The notes: a model not told the origin generated them from the sequence alone. Counted from the first letter of the stretch, positions 6,339 to 13,419 are shown. The stretch is 16,408 bases of DNA from Clostridium sp. (GCA_003539755.1 DPOH01000131.1:1-16408), one strand, 5' to 3'. Program-made: numbers and translations.

Positions 6339-8090
6339 TTACACTACTTCTTCTTCAATCATCTCCTTTGTCTCTTCTTTAGGTAGTTTTATTACATATA
6401 CTTCTTCACTACAGCCAAAAGAATTTTTTCTACTTCTTGTGTATCTATCTTTTTCACAGTTTAGATATCCAGCATCTTTTAGTTCTTTTAGAACTACGTT
6501 CTTGTCTTCATACCCACCTTGGTTTATCATTTGCTCAAATGATATTTTATTCATTTGACCTTCCACACAATCTTGCTTAGGTATTATTTTTCCAAAGATA
6601 TCATTTGGAGAATTATTATTAAATTGAAATTTGTTTATATACTTAGAAACATATTGCTTTATATAATCGATAGCTGAATCTCTAAAATTTCTATTTCTTA
6701 AAGATTCTCTTTCTATTTCAACCATAAGACTTTTGATTCCATCTATATCTAAGTTAATGTCCATCATATCTTGAAATAAATATGCAGTTTGAAGTATGAT
6801 GCCAAATTTATTACATCTTCTAAAAGTCATACTATCTATAACTAACTCATCTTCCATTTTTTTATATATTTCATCTCTTGAAATTTCAAATTGTTTTACT
6901 AGTTGATCTTTTTTTCTCTTCATAATATACTCTGCAAATTCAAAGCCTATATGTCCATAGTTTTGCTGAATAACTCTGTTTATTTTTTCTGCGTTTTCAG
7001 CATCTCTAGTCCATGTAACATTACTTGCTTCTATAACCCTAATCTGTACACCTGCATTTTTATTTGATGAACCTATTAGTGATTTTTCTCCATTTGATAG
7101 TATTGTTGTAAGCCATACCCCCTTCTTTTTTAATTCTGAATCTTTATTAAGTCTTTCTTTATCAGTTCCATTTGCTAATCCATATACAAAATTAGTAAAA
7201 TTTTGAGTATATGACATCGATATTTCATCTAATGCATATGGAACCCCTTTCAAACCATTCAATTTTTTTAATAATGCATTATTAGTTCCATTATAAGTTC
7301 CAAAAAGTCCATTTACTTTTGAATCAGGATTTGCAAACAAAGAAATTCCTAATTTTAATGCTGTAGACTTTCCTGTAGTTGAATTACCAACTAAATGAAC
7401 TATCGAACTGTCTACTCCAACTCTCTCTCCTATATAACCAAGAACTAAAGCTGATAATGATGTAGCTGTTACAAATTCAAGTTCACATCTTCCTTGAACT
7501 TCTTCTCTTAACATTTTTTTATATTCTTCTTTACTACCCTTAGGTTCTATTTTATAGTTACCAACATATTGAGATTCAACTCCTATAGCTTTATATAATT
7601 TGTAAATATATTTATTGTTATATTTGGCGAATCCTAATTCCGAATGGACATTTGATATTTTTTTAATGATTTCTTCGTAAACTCTAAAATATTCAACTAA
7701 CTTTGCTACATTATCATGCCTAACATCCACTCCTAAATTAATTAATTCCAGTAGCTTGTTTTTATTGAGATATACCTCTCTATCAATTTCAATTTCTTGT
7801 ATTTCAAAAAAAGATTTATATGCTAAAATAGCACTATACTTTCCAGTATCTATATTTTTACGTATACTTTTTATCTCCATATATTTAGAAATAAATTTTT
7901 GATTTTTTCCATCTTTTATTTCCCATACACCATTTTCATCAACTCTAAATCTATTTTTGATTATTTTGGATTGTATTTTAGGAACTATATCTTTATTTCC
8001 TTCACATTCTTTTGGTTTAATATCACCTTCTTTTTCCCTTTGCTCTATTCTTTTTGCTAACGCTTCTCTATCAATTCCTTTTATTGCCAT
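6339..8090 (-). CDS. DUF927 helicase-like ATPase (Cch-type, MCM-like replication protein)
   Basis: A 583-aa AAA+ type protein. The N-terminal part (1-200) has no TOPRIM or primase motif. The ATPase core has Walker A GNSTTGKST at 235-243, Walker B ALDEIS at 286-291, a sensor-like LSNGE at 331-335 and a conserved arginine at 351. The C-terminal part (about 470-570) looks like a winged-helix region (FEQMINQGGYEDKNVVLKELKDAGYL). DUF927 is the family of the SCC proteins Cch/Cch2, which are MCM-like helicases related to SaPI Rep. AGGAGG precedes the ATG by 9 nt and a strong promoter lies at 8183-8211. It probably unwinds a nearby origin to replicate the excised element. No polymerase gene is seen here, so host enzymes would be needed. 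Confidence 0.85.
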   Translation of the reverse strand: MAIKGIDREALAKRIEQREKEGDIKPKECEGNKDIVPKIQSKIIKNRFRVDENGVWEIKDGKNQKFISKYMEIKSIRKNIDTGKYSAILAYKSFFEIQEIEIDREVYLNKNKLLELINLGVDVRHDNVAKLVEYFRVYEEIIKKISNVHSELGFAKYNNKYIYKLYKAIGVESQYVGNYKIEPKGSKEEYKKMLREEVQGRCELEFVTATSLSALVLGYIGERVGVDSSIVHLVGNSTTGKSTALKLGISLFANPDSKVNGLFGTYNGTNNALLKKLNGLKGVPYALDEISMSYTQNFTNFVYGLANGTDKERLNKDSELKKKGVWLTTILSNGEKSLIGSSNKNAGVQIRVIEASNVTWTRDAENAEKINRVIQQNYGHIGFEFAEYIMKRKKDQLVKQFEISRDEIYKKMEDELVIDSMTFRRCNKFGIILQTAYLFQDMMDINLDIDGIKSLMVEIERESLRNRNFRDSAIDYIKQYVSKYINKFQFNNNSPNDIFGKIIPKQDCVEGQMNKISFEQMINQGGYEDKNVVLKELKDAGYLNCEKDRYTRSRKNSFGCSEEVYVIKLPKEETKEMIEEEVV

Positions 8091-8182
8091 TTTATATTCC
8101 TCCTAGTTATAATTTTTTAGTTATATTTGTGTTATACATTTATAATAACTTGATTTCCTTTGTGTCATTTATTATGTAATTG

Positions 8183-8211
8183 ATTATAGAAATTTGTTCT
8201 TTTTTTCTCAA
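8183..8211 (-). promoter_or_regulatory. Promoter of the helicase gene
   Basis: On the minus strand TTGAGA (8211-8206), a 17-bp spacer and a perfect TATAAT (8188-8183), about 85 nt before the start codon. The direct repeats at 8256-8405 lie just upstream, so a protein binding them could also control this promoter. Confidence 0.65.
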
Positions 8212-8255
8212 ACTTGATTTAAGTCGATTATTCAAAAATATTGTTTTTTTCAAAA

Positions 8256-8320
8256 AACTTCCTAATTGTATTTTTATTCAATTTAATATTTAATAACTTC
8301 TTAATTTGTATATTTATTCA
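8256..8320. repeat. AT-rich direct repeat pair
   Basis: AACTTCCTAATTGTATTTTTATTCA (starting 8256) and a close copy starting at 8295, ending in TATTTATTCA (8320), with a 39-bp period. More TTATTCATTT units follow to about 8336. This is a candidate AT-rich melting region next to the GC-richer repeats. Confidence 0.45.
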
Positions 8321-8352
8321 TTTTTTATTCATTTATCTGTATTTATTAGATC

Positions 8353-8405
8353 TCTTGCCCCTCGTCTTACAATAGGACATCCCTTGCCCCTTGTGTTACA
8401 ATAGA
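8353..8405. repeat. Iteron-like direct repeats, candidate replication origin
   Basis: CTTGCCCCTCGTCTTACAAT (from 8353) and CTTGCCCCTTGTGTTACAAT (from 8383), both followed by AG, are spaced exactly 30 bp and differ at two positions over 22 bp. They are clearly GC-richer than the surroundings and lie upstream of the helicase gene. In SaPIs and related satellites the initiator helicase binds iterons beside its own gene; the same role is inferred here. The rest of the 8091-8640 gap holds the helicase promoter, a terminator and a 27-aa ORF. Confidence 0.5.
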
Positions 8406-8467
8406 CAAAATTTCAATTTTATTTTTCTCTCAAATACTCCATTTTTCTCAAGATTTCAAAAAAAAAA

Positions 8468-8494
8468 AAATAAACCTTTATTTAAGGTTTATTT
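8468..8494. terminator. Bidirectional terminator
   Basis: A perfect 11-bp stem, AAATAAACCTT (8468-8478) with AAGGTTTATTT (8484-8494), and a 5-nt loop. There is a T run on the plus strand and a long A run before it, which is a T run on the minus strand. It ends the minus-strand unit containing DUF960 and the 27-aa ORF and insulates the repeat region. Confidence 0.75.
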
Positions 8495-8514
8495 TTTTCT
8501 GCAATAATTTTAAT

Positions 8515-8598
8515 CTATACTATCTTATCTTCATCTAATAAAGTTACTATAACTGTTAGCACAGTTCCTACTATTTTTATTACTTTTTTTATATCCAT
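8515..8598 (-). CDS. Possible 27-aa hydrophobic peptide
   Basis: Begins MDIKKVIKIVGTVLTVIVTL and ends with acidic residues, so it is a single short membrane-like helix with a charged tail. AGGAAAGG lies about 9 nt before the ATG. It lies 42 bp after the DUF960 gene and ends just before a terminator, which supports being the last gene of that transcript. It could be a toxin-like or structural small protein. No homologue is recognised. Confidence 0.4.
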   Translation of the reverse strand: MDIKKVIKIVGTVLTVIVTLLDEDKIV

Positions 8599-8640
8599 AT
8601 CATATTACCTTTCCTATAATTTTTAATATATCATATCTTC

Positions 8641-8946
8641 TTAATATTCTTCTGCTAACATCATCGTTGAATATATACCATCATCTATCAGAAATACTTT
8701 TATATTTCCTTCAATCTCTATATCTTCTAAAGTTAGAATATATCTTTCTTTATATTTTGGTACTTCTTGACTATGTTCAATTATAACTCCCTCTTTACAG
8801 TTTTTAATTCTAAAAACCTGTAAATAATCTAATTGTTTACCTTCTTCATTTGACTTATCAATCATATTCCAAAGTATAAGTTGTAATCTTAAATCTAATT
8901 TTTCATTAACTCCTTTGGTTATATATCTATTCTCTTTTTTAAACAT
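8641..8946 (-). CDS. DUF960-family protein
   Basis: A 101-aa protein. RYITKGVNEKLDLRLQLILW (7-26), LDYLQVFRI and QEVPKYKERY are the conserved DUF960 pattern. The function is not known. The family is widespread in Firmicute mobile elements and is a regular neighbour of recombinase genes in SCC elements. AGGAGG lies 6 nt before the ATG. It lies downstream of the 100-aa gene on the same strand, separated by a hairpin. Confidence 0.8.
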   Translation of the reverse strand: MFKKENRYITKGVNEKLDLRLQLILWNMIDKSNEEGKQLDYLQVFRIKNCKEGVIIEHSQEVPKYKERYILTLEDIEIEGNIKVFLIDDGIYSTMMLAEEY

Positions 8947-8970
8947 CTTAATCCTCCTAAAAATAAATAA

Positions 8971-9006
8971 AGCTATCTAATTACTTTTTCTTATAATTAG
9001 ATAGCT
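8971..9006 (-). terminator. Hairpin between the 100-aa gene and the DUF960 gene
   Basis: A perfect 13-bp stem, AGCTATCTAATTA (8971-8983) with 8994-9006, and a 10-nt loop. It overlaps the stop codon of the upstream gene. The following minus-strand sequence is TTATTTATTTT, so termination would be partial. It may set the relative dosage of the DUF960 gene. Confidence 0.55.
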
Positions 9007-9307
9007 ACTTTAATTCTTGCTTTAACATATCTATAAATTCATCTGAAAACACTTTTTCCTTAATAGACCTCTTTATCAACTCTATTAATTCAAGTTCTGT
9101 TACATCTAAACTTCTTGGAACATAGATATCATCACCTCTTCTAGTAGATTTATATACACAGAATCTTATTTCATTCCTTTTTAGTTCCTTGATATATATC
9201 TTTTCTATTGTATATGTATATTCATCATCTCCAACTTTTCCTTGATTTATTATCTTACAATACTTAGTTTCCTTGATTATCTTATCCTCTTTTATATTCT
9301 TACTCAC
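9005..9307 (-). CDS. Hypothetical 100-aa element protein
   Basis: I do not recognise a family with certainty. It is a charged soluble protein: a basic/acidic N-terminus, a beta-rich middle (EYTYTIEKIYIKELKRNEIRF, then YKSTRRGDDIYVPRSLDV), and a C-terminal helix pair (ELELIELIKRSIKEKVF...MLKQELK). The shape loosely recalls small ssDNA-binding or PC4-like proteins, but that is a weak analogy. It starts with GTG (GGAGG 10 nt upstream); an overlapping ATG immediately meets a stop. Confidence 0.6.
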   Translation of the reverse strand: MSKNIKEDKIIKETKYCKIINQGKVGDDEYTYTIEKIYIKELKRNEIRFCVYKSTRRGDDIYVPRSLDVTELELIELIKRSIKEKVFSDEFIDMLKQELK

Positions 9308-9324
9308 ATTAAATTAACCTCCAT

Positions 9325-9654
9325 TTATTCTAATAGGAACTTAGAAAGTTCTTCTGTTGTTACTACTACAATTGCATAATCACTTGAAAGCAAAAATAAG
9401 GAAGAAGTCCAATTAACTCCTTCCTTACATTCAATAATATCAGTATATTCTGGTATTAAACCTTGTAACTTATCTTTCTTTAACATTTCGATAACAACGA
9501 TATTTTCTGCTATAACTATATATCCTCCTAAATCTTTCTCTATATCTCTATTAGCTCCATAATTTTCACCTAATACATTAATGACGTCTAAAACATTACT
9601 GATTACTTCTATAGGATATCCTTTTAATTGATTTTTTAAATAAACCTTTTTCAT
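9325..9654 (-). CDS. Hypothetical 109-aa element protein
   Basis: Not recognised. The start at 9654 is chosen because AAGGGAG lies about 9 nt upstream; the longer frame begins at a TTG inside a terminator hairpin. The sequence alternates hydrophobic and charged residues (GGYIVIAENIVVIEML; SSDYAIVVVTTEELSKFLLE), which suggests a compact alpha/beta protein without membrane segments or cysteine motifs beyond one Cys. It is the first gene after the MFS terminator and probably begins the small-protein cluster continuing to DUF960. Confidence 0.6.
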   Translation of the reverse strand: MKKVYLKNQLKGYPIEVISNVLDVINVLGENYGANRDIEKDLGGYIVIAENIVVIEMLKKDKLQGLIPEYTDIIECKEGVNWTSSLFLLSSDYAIVVVTTEELSKFLLE

Positions 9655-9683
9655 TATAAATTTCTCCCTTCTAAGAAAGTAAA

Positions 9684-9721
9684 AAACTTTTACTTGTATA
9701 CATAAATACAAGTAAAAGTTT
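9684..9721. terminator. Terminator of the MFS gene
   Basis: A perfect 16-bp stem, AAACTTTTACTTGTAT (9684-9699) with 9706-9721, and a 6-nt loop. On the minus strand it is followed by TTTTTTAC; on the plus strand by TGTTTTTC. It separates the efflux gene from the small-protein cluster. Confidence 0.8.
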
Positions 9722-9883
9722 GTTTTTCTAAGTTAATAATATATATTTAATTTATCTTTTAATACAGTAATTAACCTAATTCTAATATTGTAATTTAAAA
9801 GTGTTTTTGAAGATTTCTACAAAAAATTTACGAACCTTCTTGTATTGTTCAATCAAATTATCTTCATTTTTAATCCCTTATAT

Positions 9884-11110
9884 TTATGATATTTTTTTAT
9901 CCATTATCATAGAAATAATATATAACACTAATACTGGTGCTACTAATAATGAAGTACATACTATACCAATACTTACTGAAATATTTGTAGCTATGATTCC
10001 TATAATCGGTCCACCTAAAATTTGACCTAAGGAATTCATTTGTCCATTTATAGAAAGCACAGTAGCTCTAGAATTATCATCTATATGCCCATTTAACCAC
10101 GCACTGAATATAGGTTCATTTATAATTCTAAAGGTATTTGTTGCCAAATAAGCTATTAACATTAAACTAAAGTTTCTTGTAAGAGCAAATATCAACATAG
10201 ACGATATATAAAGTATATTTATGCATAATAATAGTTTTCCATTTTTCCTATTATCCTCATTCTTAAGATTCTTTGCCATAAAATGCATTACTATGAAGCT
10301 CAATATCATTCCTAAAATTCCAAAAATTCCAAACCAAGTCACTGAACTAAGGTTTCCAAGTTTAGGAAGTGTAGTATCTTGTAAAAAATGCGCATTAGAA
10401 AGTCTATCATAACCTTCACTTGATAATCCATAAAATAAAGTTACTGCAAGTAAAATCATAATTATAGATTTACTTTTTACAAATTTAAGACCAGATTTAA
10501 ATGTATATACCATCTTTTTGAATGTATTTAAATCCCCAGGAGCAGATGGTTTAAAATTATTTTCTGGCATATATAACCATAAAAATAATGCAAGAATTAT
10601 AAATAAAACTCCACTAACTATAATAGGAAGCCTTACAGAGAAATTAGCTATTACAGTGCTTAGTACTATTCCAATAAATGCTCCTATCTGCCCTGCTTGT
10701 GCTCCCTTTATATAAATTTCATCTAAATCTTTATTCTTCTCTTCTTCCGCAATCCAAGCTTCAAGCGAGCCACTGATAAAAGTAGACCCTAATCCCCATA
10801 CAATCTGTGCTACAAGTACGAAAATAAAACTAGAAATAGAACCTTCTAAAATAAATCCCACTCCTGTTAAAACTCCCCCAATAACAATAGATAGTTTACG
10901 ACTATACACATCTGCAACTATACCTGTAGGAATTTCAAATATAAAGCATGCTAATTCCAAAGTAGTTCCAACAAGTATAAGCTGAAGTGGATTTAAATGA
11001 ACTATTTCAATGTGATACACTATCATAACTGTAGCTACTAACGAAAAACACATTGCTGTAATAGCTGAAAATAATAAATAAGTTTTATATGCTGAAAGTT
11101 TATTAACCAT
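9884..11110 (-). CDS. MFS efflux transporter (probable cargo)
   Basis: A 408-aa protein with about 12 membrane segments, the usual length for drug:H+ antiporters. Motif A between TM2 and TM3 reads GIVADVYSRKLSIVIG; FRIINEPIFSAWLNGHI and GQILGGPIIGIIA mark the second half. It would export a toxic compound using the proton gradient. The substrate cannot be assigned; tetracycline, macrolide or lincosamide efflux are options. It is the first minus-strand gene inside putative att site B and has a long leader with terminators and uORFs, unlike its neighbours. GGTG lies 7 nt before the ATG, and the start codon overlaps the end of a 27-codon upstream ORF, suggesting translational coupling. Confidence 0.88.
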   Translation of the reverse strand: MVNKLSAYKTYLLFSAITAMCFSLVATVMIVYHIEIVHLNPLQLILVGTTLELACFIFEIPTGIVADVYSRKLSIVIGGVLTGVGFILEGSISSFIFVLVAQIVWGLGSTFISGSLEAWIAEEEKNKDLDEIYIKGAQAGQIGAFIGIVLSTVIANFSVRLPIIVSGVLFIILALFLWLYMPENNFKPSAPGDLNTFKKMVYTFKSGLKFVKSKSIIMILLAVTLFYGLSSEGYDRLSNAHFLQDTTLPKLGNLSSVTWFGIFGILGMILSFIVMHFMAKNLKNEDNRKNGKLLLCINILYISSMLIFALTRNFSLMLIAYLATNTFRIINEPIFSAWLNGHIDDNSRATVLSINGQMNSLGQILGGPIIGIIATNISVSIGIVCTSLLVAPVLVLYIISMIMDKKIS

Positions 11111-11186
11111 TAATCATCACCATCCTAGTATTTCTTAAAAAATTTGTTTGTTTTTCATAATCTTCATATTTAAATATATAAATCAT
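11103..11186 (-). CDS. 27-aa leader ORF overlapping the MFS start
   Basis: Begins MIYIFKYEDYEKQTNFLRNT, with AAGGAG 9 nt before the ATG. It starts immediately after the promoter-distal terminator and its stop codon (11103-11105) overlaps the MFS ATG region in another frame. A well-placed ribosome site and the overlap fit translational coupling. Whether the peptide itself matters is unknown. Confidence 0.5.
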   Translation of the reverse strand: MIYIFKYEDYEKQTNFLRNTRMVMING

Positions 11187-11205
11187 CAAAATAATCTCCT
11201 TAAAC

Positions 11206-11241
11206 AAAAAAAGCTGTAAATGAACATAATTCACTTACAGC
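11206..11241 (-). terminator. Attenuator-type terminator 2 in the MFS leader
   Basis: A 12-bp stem, GCTGTAAGTGAA with TTCATTTACAGC on the minus strand (one G-U pair), a 5-nt loop, then seven T's. It lies in the MFS leader just before the ribosome site of the leader ORF, so efflux expression requires read-through. Confidence 0.75.
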
Positions 11242-11361
11242 CTCATAATCATATAACCTAAATACAAACATAAAATATAGAACTTTAATTATATAACTTA
11301 TGATTAAGCTATTCAAATTAAAATCTTATACCATATCTATATATAGCAAAAATAGACATAA

Positions 11362-11384
11362 AAATACCGTGTTTAGAACACGGT
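11362..11384 (-). terminator. Attenuator-type terminator 1 in the MFS leader
   Basis: On the minus strand ACCGTGTT-CTA-AACACGGT followed by ATTTTT. It is a perfect 8-bp stem with a 3-nt loop. A 15-codon ORF (MSMLHLYLQDRKTVF, ATG about 11422) ends with its stop codon in the loop, so a ribosome translating it would unfold the hairpin. That ORF lacks an evident ribosome site. Confidence 0.65.
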
Positions 11385-11499
11385 TTTCCTATCCTGCAAA
11401 TAAAGATGTAACATGCTCATTATAATACTGATTATTTTTAGAGTACACAAATAAACATGGTAATATCAATATTATCAATAATTGATTCTACCACAAATA

Positions 11500-11520
11500 A
11501 ACCTTGAGTTATTCAAGATT
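11500..11520 (-). promoter_or_regulatory. Leader hairpin upstream of terminator 1
   Basis: AATCTTGA and TCAAGGTT (minus strand) form an 8-bp stem with an ATAAC loop, followed by TATTTG. It is either a weak terminator or part of an anti-terminator fold of the MFS leader. Confidence 0.4.
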
Positions 11521-11573
11521 TTTCATATACTTTTAAAAATAATCCTTATTCAGTTAATTTAATTAAAAATTAC

Positions 11574-11585
11574 CTATTTGCGCAT
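11574..11585 (-). CDS. Three-codon uORF (Met-Arg-Lys) in the MFS leader
   Basis: ATG CGC AAA TAG preceded by AAAGGTG (11594-11600) at 8 nt, about 48 nt after the predicted transcription start. Very short basic uORFs with good ribosome sites are known in leaders of ribosome-monitored antibiotic-resistance genes, where a drug-stalled ribosome changes a downstream fold. That function is inferred. Confidence 0.5.
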   Translation of the reverse strand: MRK

Positions 11586-11639
11586 ATTTACAACACCTTT
11601 ACATTTATATTTTTTATGCTTATATTTTAGTATAATTAT

Positions 11640-11668
11640 ATTATATATAATTATAAAAATTTTTTCAA
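11640..11668 (-). promoter_or_regulatory. Promoter of the MFS leader transcript
   Basis: On the minus strand TTGAAA (11668-11663), a 17-bp spacer and a perfect TATAAT (11645-11640). The start would be near 11633, giving a leader of about 520 nt before the MFS ATG. Upstream, a 10-bp inverted repeat (TATAGATTCT 11672-11681, AGAATCTATA 11721-11730) flanks a further paired segment and could be an operator. No other gene is seen in 11111-11889. Confidence 0.65.
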
Positions 11669-11844
11669 TGCTATAGATTCTGAAAAACAAATTCTAATTT
11701 TCTCAAGTAGTGAAAAATGAAGAATCTATAAATAAAATTAAAATACCCAACAAAAATTCAAACTTTAGATTTTTGTAAGTTTCATTGCAAAAATTAAAGC
11801 ACACCTATCGTCCATTTATATATCCAATTCTATCCAAAACCTCA

Positions 11845-11863
11845 TTTATTTATGATACGGTTC
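11845..11863 (-). other. Putative att site B, rlmH 3'-end-like direct repeat
   Basis: TTTATTTATGATACGGTTC, a direct repeat of 3279-3297 (17 of 19). On the minus strand it reads DEPYHK-stop. The preceding in-frame codons give IYRFGIIN, which resembles the RlmH C-terminal IYRAF-x-I-x pattern with one codon missing; the rest of rlmH is absent. The UPF0489 stop codon lies 27 bp to its right. This makes it a second junction, so the intact target gene would lie further right, outside the window. Confidence 0.7.
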
Positions 11864-11889
11864 ATCATTAATAATTCCAAATCTATATA

Positions 11890-12591
11890 TTAAAACAACG
11901 TACACTCTATCTGTTTTGCAAGGTCTATAGAATCCACATCCCACACTCTAGATGGCATGTCCCTAATTTCATATTGGAAACCAGGCTCTCTTATGAATTG
12001 TTCAAATTCACAATCAAGCCATGGTGCTGTCCATGCTCCTGATCTGCATATATGTACAGCTTTAACTTTTGTATTTTCCTCAATACTATCAATATCCTTA
12101 TATCTGATATTGAAATTATGATTTATCTCCTCAAAATCTTCTGGCTTTTCGTTACTATAAGGACTTAATATAATACTTCCCTTATTTAAAATATTCTCTT
12201 TAAAAAGTTTTCCTAGCCAGTTAGCACAATTAAGTTCAAAGTTTAATGATTCCATTCCCCCATAACCAAGATCAGTATGAGCATCTATATTATAGACCTC
12301 ATTACAATCAAACTCCTTTGCTGCATAATAAGCTTCCTTATGAGAATCTGATACTATAAGTTTAGTTTTTACATAATCAAACTCAAACTTAGTACTGATT
12401 TTTTCCCAAAATCCCTTTAAGAAATCTGCTGTCTTCATAATCTTTGTTATATCTCTTCCTGAGTACTTATTCTCTAAATACATCTTATACCAGTGATTTT
12501 CTATGTTGCTTTTGTTCTCCATATAAGATGTGTTCATCATATGTATGTATGGCATAAAATAATCCCAGTCGATTGTAAGTAATGTATTCAT
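11890..12591 (-). CDS. UPF0489-family, arginase-like fold protein
   Basis: A 233-aa protein. Motifs are TIDWDYF (6-12), VSDSHKEAYYA (80-90), NIDAHTDLGY (101-110), ELNCANWLG (119-127), SPYSNE and HICRSGAWTAPWLD (180-193). The DAHTD block is like the metal-binding motif of arginase/ureohydrolase folds, and the whole pattern fits UPF0489. No reaction is established for the family. The ATG at 12591 is preferred over 12606 because an unusual G6 run stands about 4 nt upstream as ribosome site. It lies directly right of att site B. Its upstream region is filled by an inverted-repeat unit. Confidence 0.75.
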   Translation of the reverse strand: MNTLLTIDWDYFMPYIHMMNTSYMENKSNIENHWYKMYLENKYSGRDITKIMKTADFLKGFWEKISTKFEFDYVKTKLIVSDSHKEAYYAAKEFDCNEVYNIDAHTDLGYGGMESLNFELNCANWLGKLFKENILNKGSIILSPYSNEKPEDFEEINHNFNIRYKDIDSIEENTKVKAVHICRSGAWTAPWLDCEFEQFIREPGFQYEIRDMPSRVWDVDSIDLAKQIECTLF

Positions 12592-12606
12592 ATACCCCCC
12601 AAACAT

Positions 12607-12829
12607 ATTCAGTTAACAGGTAATGCCCTTTACGGGTAATCTGCGATCAGTTAGCAGGTAACAGTTGTAGCTAATATTTCTGGTGAAATATCTTTTAATT
12701 ATATTTTCTTCTGAGTCTATATTCACTTAACTTGGAGAGTTCTGCTTCAAGCACAAAAAGTATAAATAAAAAGCCCTAAGGCTTTTTCACCTAAACTGTT
12801 AACTGTTCCTTGTTAACTGTTAACTAATT
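12607..12829. repeat. MITE-like inverted-repeat unit with GTTAAC modules
   Basis: The left end ATTCAGTTAACAGGTAA (12607-12623) and the right end, in reverse complement AATTAGTTAACAGTTAACA (12811-12829), are imperfect inverted repeats. Further AACAGTTAAC-type modules lie at 12648-12664 and 12794-12807. The unit fills the gap between the ArsC-like and UPF0489 genes, and its right end supplies the stop codon of the ArsC-like gene. There is no ORF inside. It could be a small palindromic repeat family of the host. Confidence 0.45.
12768..12787. terminator. Terminator after the ArsC-like gene
   Basis: AAAAAGCC-CTAA-GGCTTTTT, a perfect 8-bp stem with a 4-nt loop and T tracts in both directions. It is 32 bp downstream of the minus-strand ArsC-like stop codon. 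Confidence 0.75.
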
Positions 12830-13167
12830 TTTTCACTCCACTCTTTCCACTTTTGTTCATCTACACCTACTACTGCTTCTTTTCCATTTCTGACAACAGG
12901 TGTTTTCATTACACTTTGATTTTTGAATAAAAGTTCTTCTTTTACTTCTGTACTTCTTACTTTATCAAAGTTTAATTTCTTGTAATCTTTAGCTTTTTCA
13001 TTTATAAGGTTATTTACTCCTACAGCCTTTGCTACACTTGTAAATTCACCTTTACTCATTGCTTTTTCTTTTAAATCAATAAATTGATATTTTACTTTTC
13101 TCTCCTTAAAAAATCTTTCTGCTTTCTTTGTATCAAAGCATTTTTTTGTTCCAAAAATCTGTATCAT
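12820..13167 (-). CDS. ArsC/Spx-family thioredoxin-fold protein
   Basis: A 115-aa protein, the usual length for the family. C10 in GTKKCFDTKKAERFF corresponds to the ArsC/Spx active-site cysteine; the second position of a CXXC is T13, so it is a single-cysteine YffB/ArsC-like type rather than a redox-switch Spx. FIDLKEKAMSKGE and MKTPVVRNGKEAVVG are the other conserved blocks. AGGAGG precedes the ATG. No arsenic genes are nearby, so arsenate reduction is not supported; a glutathione- or bacillithiol-independent reductase role is open. The stop codon lies in the adjoining repeat unit, so the last residues may have been altered by it. Confidence 0.85.
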   Translation of the reverse strand: MIQIFGTKKCFDTKKAERFFKERKVKYQFIDLKEKAMSKGEFTSVAKAVGVNNLINEKAKDYKKLNFDKVRSTEVKEELLFKNQSVMKTPVVRNGKEAVVGVDEQKWKEWSEKIS

Positions 13168-13361
13168 AAAAATCCTCCTTGGTTGTGCTAAAAATACTAC
13201 AATTATTAATTAGTAAAATCAGCATGTTTTAGATATATAATATTCAAAATATTTAACCTTATCTTCATTGTAACTTATAAGTTTTTATTTTCCAAATTGT
13301 TATATTGTTATAATATGATAAATTAAATGATTATGAGCCTATTTCATCCTTTCCTAGGCAT

Positions 13362-13400
13362 AAAAAAAGTGAATTAAACAATTATTACTGCTTAATTCAC
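13362..13400 (-). terminator. Terminator after the small basic protein gene
   Basis: GTGAATTAA and TTAATTCAC form a perfect 9-bp stem around a 14-nt loop, followed by seven T's on the minus strand. The remainder of 13168-13419 shows nothing further. Confidence 0.75.
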
Positions 13401-13419
13401 AATTTAAAAATAAAAAATA

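Noticed and set aside
9886..9896. A third TTATGATAT motif at the MFS stop codon as the right element boundary
   Set aside because: Only about 10 bp match and the GGTTC half is missing. It is explained by the MFS codons for Ile-Ser-stop. Site B matches over 19 bp and encodes EPYHK-stop.
11236..11250. A five-codon uORF ending Met-Arg-Leu before terminator 2, resembling macrolide-arrest leader peptides
   Set aside because: It has no proper ribosome site and such short frames arise often by chance in this AT-rich leader; kept only as a remark.
12820..13167. Arsenic resistance determinant
   Set aside because: The protein is ArsC/Spx-like, but there is no arsenite pump or ArsR repressor nearby and only one active-site cysteine.
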